From: Acinetobacter guillouiae CIP 63.46
GTDB lineage: Bacteria > Pseudomonadota > Gammaproteobacteria > Pseudomonadales > Moraxellaceae
Assembly (NCBI RefSeq): GCF_000368145.1
Contig: NZ_KB849282.1
Span: forward strand, 62,001 to 126,000
Reading direction: 5' to 3'
Length of the DNA: 64,000 bases
Shown: positions 61,804-64,000 of the stretch, piece by piece
Layout of the letters: each line of letters begins with the position of its first letter
Numbering within the stretch: the stretch's first letter is position 1
The notes under the pieces: generated by a model
What the model was told of the DNA's origin: nothing
Databases searched by the model: none
What the model saw: only the letters and a program-made list of their open reading frames with translations
Made by a program: the position numbers and the translations under genes

Positions 61804-62451
61804 ATGAAGATGATCAAAAGTCTATGTGTGATCACTGCAATACTTGCAACACCATCACTCTATGCGCAAACCAATACTCAAAATCAGCCATATGGTGATA
61901 ATCCAAATATTTTTAAAGTGTTGGCACATAAGACCGGTGAAGCTGTACAGAATACCGCTGAAAAAGTAGGTGATGCGACCGAAAAAGGGATTCAAAAAAT
62001 TAAACCGTCTTTGGATGAAACCATTGAAAATACCAAAAAATATACCACTGAAAAAGCCACTGAGGCTCGTGATAGTACTCGCCAAGGCATAGATACTGCG
62101 GTAAAAAAAGTTGAGCAAACCAAAGATCGAGTGATGGGTAAAACCAATTTAAATGTTCCGATTGAACAAGGCAGCTTAAGTCAATCTTCGACCACACCCA
62201 ATACGACGAATACTGTAACTGCTGCAACTACAGCAAACGTTCAAAATACGCCGATCACCACACAACCTGTTCAACCCGCAGTTCAAAATCAATTACCCAA
62301 CAATGGGCAAGAAGAACCTGAAATTAAAAAACAGTCATTACCAATCGAAAACCAAGAGCGTGATGTCAACACCAATAACACAGGTTCAAAAGATACCAAC
62401 TCAAGCAATACGCAAAGTTCAACAGATGATGAGGTTGGTGTACCAAGATAA
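61804..62451 (+). CDS. Second exported LEA-like helical protein
   Basis: The 215-residue protein has a signal peptide ending in SLYAQT. A helical region follows (about 35-115) with AVQNTAEKVGDATEKGIQKI and repeated ATEKA, TEKATEARDSTRQGIDTAVK motifs, like the neighbour at 60885. The C-terminal half (about 118-215) is disordered, rich in Thr, Asn, Gln and Ser, and ends in charged residues. It is probably a relative of the upstream gene, separated by 205 bp and a terminator, with its own promoter. Confidence 0.6.
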   Translation: MKMIKSLCVITAILATPSLYAQTNTQNQPYGDNPNIFKVLAHKTGEAVQNTAEKVGDATEKGIQKIKPSLDETIENTKKYTTEKATEARDSTRQGIDTAVKKVEQTKDRVMGKTNLNVPIEQGSLSQSSTTPNTTNTVTAATTANVQNTPITTQPVQPAVQNQLPNNGQEEPEIKKQSLPIENQERDVNTNNTGSKDTNSSNTQSSTDDEVGVPR

Positions 62452-62590
62452 GCAGCTAAACACACTTAATCCGTCGATCTCCACACCTTGCGCTACCTAT
62501 GCTCAAGGTGATAGCAGTAAAACGAATATAGCTATTTAACGGTGTTTTTTTAATTGCGCCTTTTTTCATTGTGCTTTTTCACTCGGCTCT

Positions 62591-63547
62591 TTAGCCATTC
62601 ACCTGACGAATCACTTTCCCCTGCTTAAATGCCTCAACATTTTCAAGCATTTGATTCACAATACGTTGACGTGCATCTACACTACCCCACGCACTATGCG
62701 GTGTGATAATCAGGTTTGGAATATCTTGTGCAAGTAAAACATTACCTTGTGTCGGTGGTTCAACAGAAAGCACATCTGTTGCCGCACCTGCAATTTTGCC
62801 TTGTCTTAATGCATCGGCCAAAGCCTGTTCATTAACGATACCACCGCGGGCACAATTGATTAAAAATGCAGATTTTTTCATCTTATCAAAGGCTTGGCTA
62901 TCAATTAAATCACGTGTTTCATCTGTTAGAGGACAATGCAGAGAAAGAAAATCGACTTGCGCAAGCAATTCGGCAAAAGGTATTCGATCCTTATGCGTTG
63001 GTCGATTGGGTAATGATGCGACCAAAATTTTCATCCCAAAAGCTTCTGCCAACTTGGCAACCGCTTGACCAAGCTCACCATAACCAATGATGCCAAGAGT
63101 TTTCCCAGATAATTCAACAATTGGAAAATCCAGTAAGCAGAAAATTGGCGATTTGTTCCATTCGCCTTGTTTAACTGCATGCTCATATTTGAGTAAAGAT
63201 GTTGCTAATGCCAACATTAACGTCAGTGTATGCTGTGCAACTGCAGATGTGCCATAGCCCTGACAATTACACACCACAATACCTTTTGATCGTGCAAAAT
63301 CTAAATCAATATTGTTGGTCCCCGTGGCCGAAATCAAAATTAATTTTAAATTTTTACATTGCTCCATCGCCTCAGCATTCACAATCACTTTGTTGCTGAT
63401 CACCACGTCTACATGTTGAATGCGTGCTAGAACTTGCTCTGCTGTGGTCGATGGATAAAGTATTAAGTCATCAAAAGCTGCTTTTAGCTGACTAAAATCT
63501 AAATCCTGTTTATCTAAAGATTCATAATCTAAAAATACAGCTTTCAT
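62591..63547 (-). CDS. D-2-hydroxyacid dehydrogenase (HprA-like)
   Basis: The 318-residue protein has the NAD-binding motif KTLGIIGYGELGQAVAKLAE, the catalytic Arg in NCARGGIVNEQAL, Asp/Glu in ATDVLSVEPP and His in TPHSAWGS. The NAD fold sits inside a larger catalytic domain as in glycerate/hydroxypyruvate reductases. It probably interconverts glycerate and hydroxypyruvate or a similar pair. Its stop is 139 bp from the LEA-like gene. The next minus-strand gene is 33 bp upstream. Confidence 0.88.
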   Translation of the reverse strand: MKAVFLDYESLDKQDLDFSQLKAAFDDLILYPSTTAEQVLARIQHVDVVISNKVIVNAEAMEQCKNLKLILISATGTNNIDLDFARSKGIVVCNCQGYGTSAVAQHTLTLMLALATSLLKYEHAVKQGEWNKSPIFCLLDFPIVELSGKTLGIIGYGELGQAVAKLAEAFGMKILVASLPNRPTHKDRIPFAELLAQVDFLSLHCPLTDETRDLIDSQAFDKMKKSAFLINCARGGIVNEQALADALRQGKIAGAATDVLSVEPPTQGNVLLAQDIPNLIITPHSAWGSVDARQRIVNQMLENVEAFKQGKVIRQVNG

Positions 63548-63580
63548 TGCTTTTCCTTAATGATAGAGAGCCAATTTTAC

Positions 63581-64000
63581 TTACGAAGCAGATGCTTCTG
63601 AAAAACCAAAAGAATTATTCTTTAAAGCCAATAAGTATGCATTGGTCATACGGTACGCCTCTTGAATGATGGCTTCAGAAATATAGCTTTCGTTGTAATA
63701 ACCATGCTTCATACAAGTAAAAACCAATTCCATCAAAATCGTCAATGTATCAGGCTCCTGTGGTACATACTCATCCACTTTAATCATTTCCAATGCTTTT
63801 CGGACACCATGACTGACTTTTTTTAATTCTATTTGGTATTCCAGATAAGCTTGTCGGGTAAAAGGTCCACTTAAAATCAACAAGCTCGCCGTTTCAGATT
63901 CATTAAAATATTTGGCTGTGGTACGAATCATACTCTCTGAGAGTAACTGTCCGTATACTTCTATGGGTGCATTTGGGTTTTCCATCAACACTCGAACAGC
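63581..64000 (-). CDS. Hypothetical protein, 5' end outside the window
   Basis: The frame is open to the window edge (about 140 residues seen). The ATG at 63985 and the GTG at 63991 have no ribosome binding site, so the true start is probably outside. The visible part is helical, with SMIRTTAKYFNESETASLLI, YVPQEPDTLTILMELVFTCM and AYRMTNAYLLALKNNSFGFS. I recognise no family. It is followed by the dehydrogenase gene at 33 bp, probably cotranscribed. Confidence 0.6.
   Translation of the reverse strand, partial: AVRVLMENPNAPIEVYGQLLSESMIRTTAKYFNESETASLLILSGPFTRQAYLEYQIELKKVSHGVRKALEMIKVDEYVPQEPDTLTILMELVFTCMKHGYYNESYISEAIIQEAYRMTNAYLLALKNNSFGFSEASAS

Overview
The window is a chromosomal segment of an AT-rich gammaproteobacterium, most likely an Acinetobacter species. 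This rests on my recognition of protein families and gene neighbourhoods: a FimV-like gene before truA, a leuC-leuD-leuB cluster, HAD/rppH/ptsP, rne facing away from rluC and a HAD phosphatase, a run of tRNA-Lys genes, a TorF-type porin, and an AidB-like acyl-CoA dehydrogenase. No database search was possible. Most of the window is ordinary housekeeping sequence with small accessory cassettes between operons.

Layout. 1-5.8 kb: split FimV-like genes, a type I asparaginase-like gene, truA, an AraC regulator, infA and a lipoprotein. 5.8-9.8 kb: leucine biosynthesis (leuC, leuD, a lipoprotein gene, leuB) on the minus strand. 9.8-16.7 kb: a DUF2061 membrane protein behind a Fur-box-like site, a GRDP-like membrane protein with a Ser/Cys/Gly tail, a LysR regulator, DUF2789, a HAD phosphatase, rppH and ptsP, then a small basic protein whose terminator hairpin lies inside its own coding region. 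17-22 kb: an OmpA-like lipoprotein, a two-gene cassette next to a decayed copy of the aidB 3' end, aidB-like and a divergent tetR. 22-24.3 kb: two PAAR-type proteins, one fused to a lysozyme domain, with a probable immunity protein (type VI secretion cargo). 25-35 kb: catalase, DCC/DoxX pair, periplasmic proteins, NAPE-PLD-like hydrolase and CDF transporter, GNAT, LysR, DUF1345, GST and a WYL regulator. 35-43 kb: HAD phosphatase, rluC, a long structured leader and rne, then an acyl-CoA synthetase. 43.4-44.0 kb: four tRNA-Lys genes. 44.4-49 kb: a permease-oxidoreductase fusion divergent from a TorF-family porin. 49-55 kb: lipoproteins, PspC, an HPP-CBS protein, an LprI-like protein, a membrane-anchored FAD oxidase and a DEDDh exonuclease. 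55.4-59.6 kb: glyQ-glyS with a nucleotidyltransferase cassette inserted at the glyS 3' end. 59.7-64 kb: a lipoprotein, a membrane protein, two LEA-like repeat proteins, a D-2-hydroxyacid dehydrogenase and a gene cut by the window edge.

Four observations stand out. (1) A two-gene nucleotidyltransferase cassette of about 1.14 kb sits between two 82-bp copies of the glyS 3' end that differ at only two synonymous positions. Its first start codon is built at the repeat junction, so it appears to ride on glyS expression. (2) A second small two-gene cassette (ribbon-helix-helix-like protein plus a Lys-rich peptide) lies between the aidB-like gene and a decayed direct copy of that gene's 3' end. This suggests the same host-gene 3'-end capture. 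(3) The 62-codon gene after ptsP has a strong intrinsic terminator upstream of its stop codon, the hallmark of the non-stop mRNA of the ribosome-rescue factor ArfA. (4) A single open frame joins an NCS1-type permease to a GMC flavin oxidoreductase.
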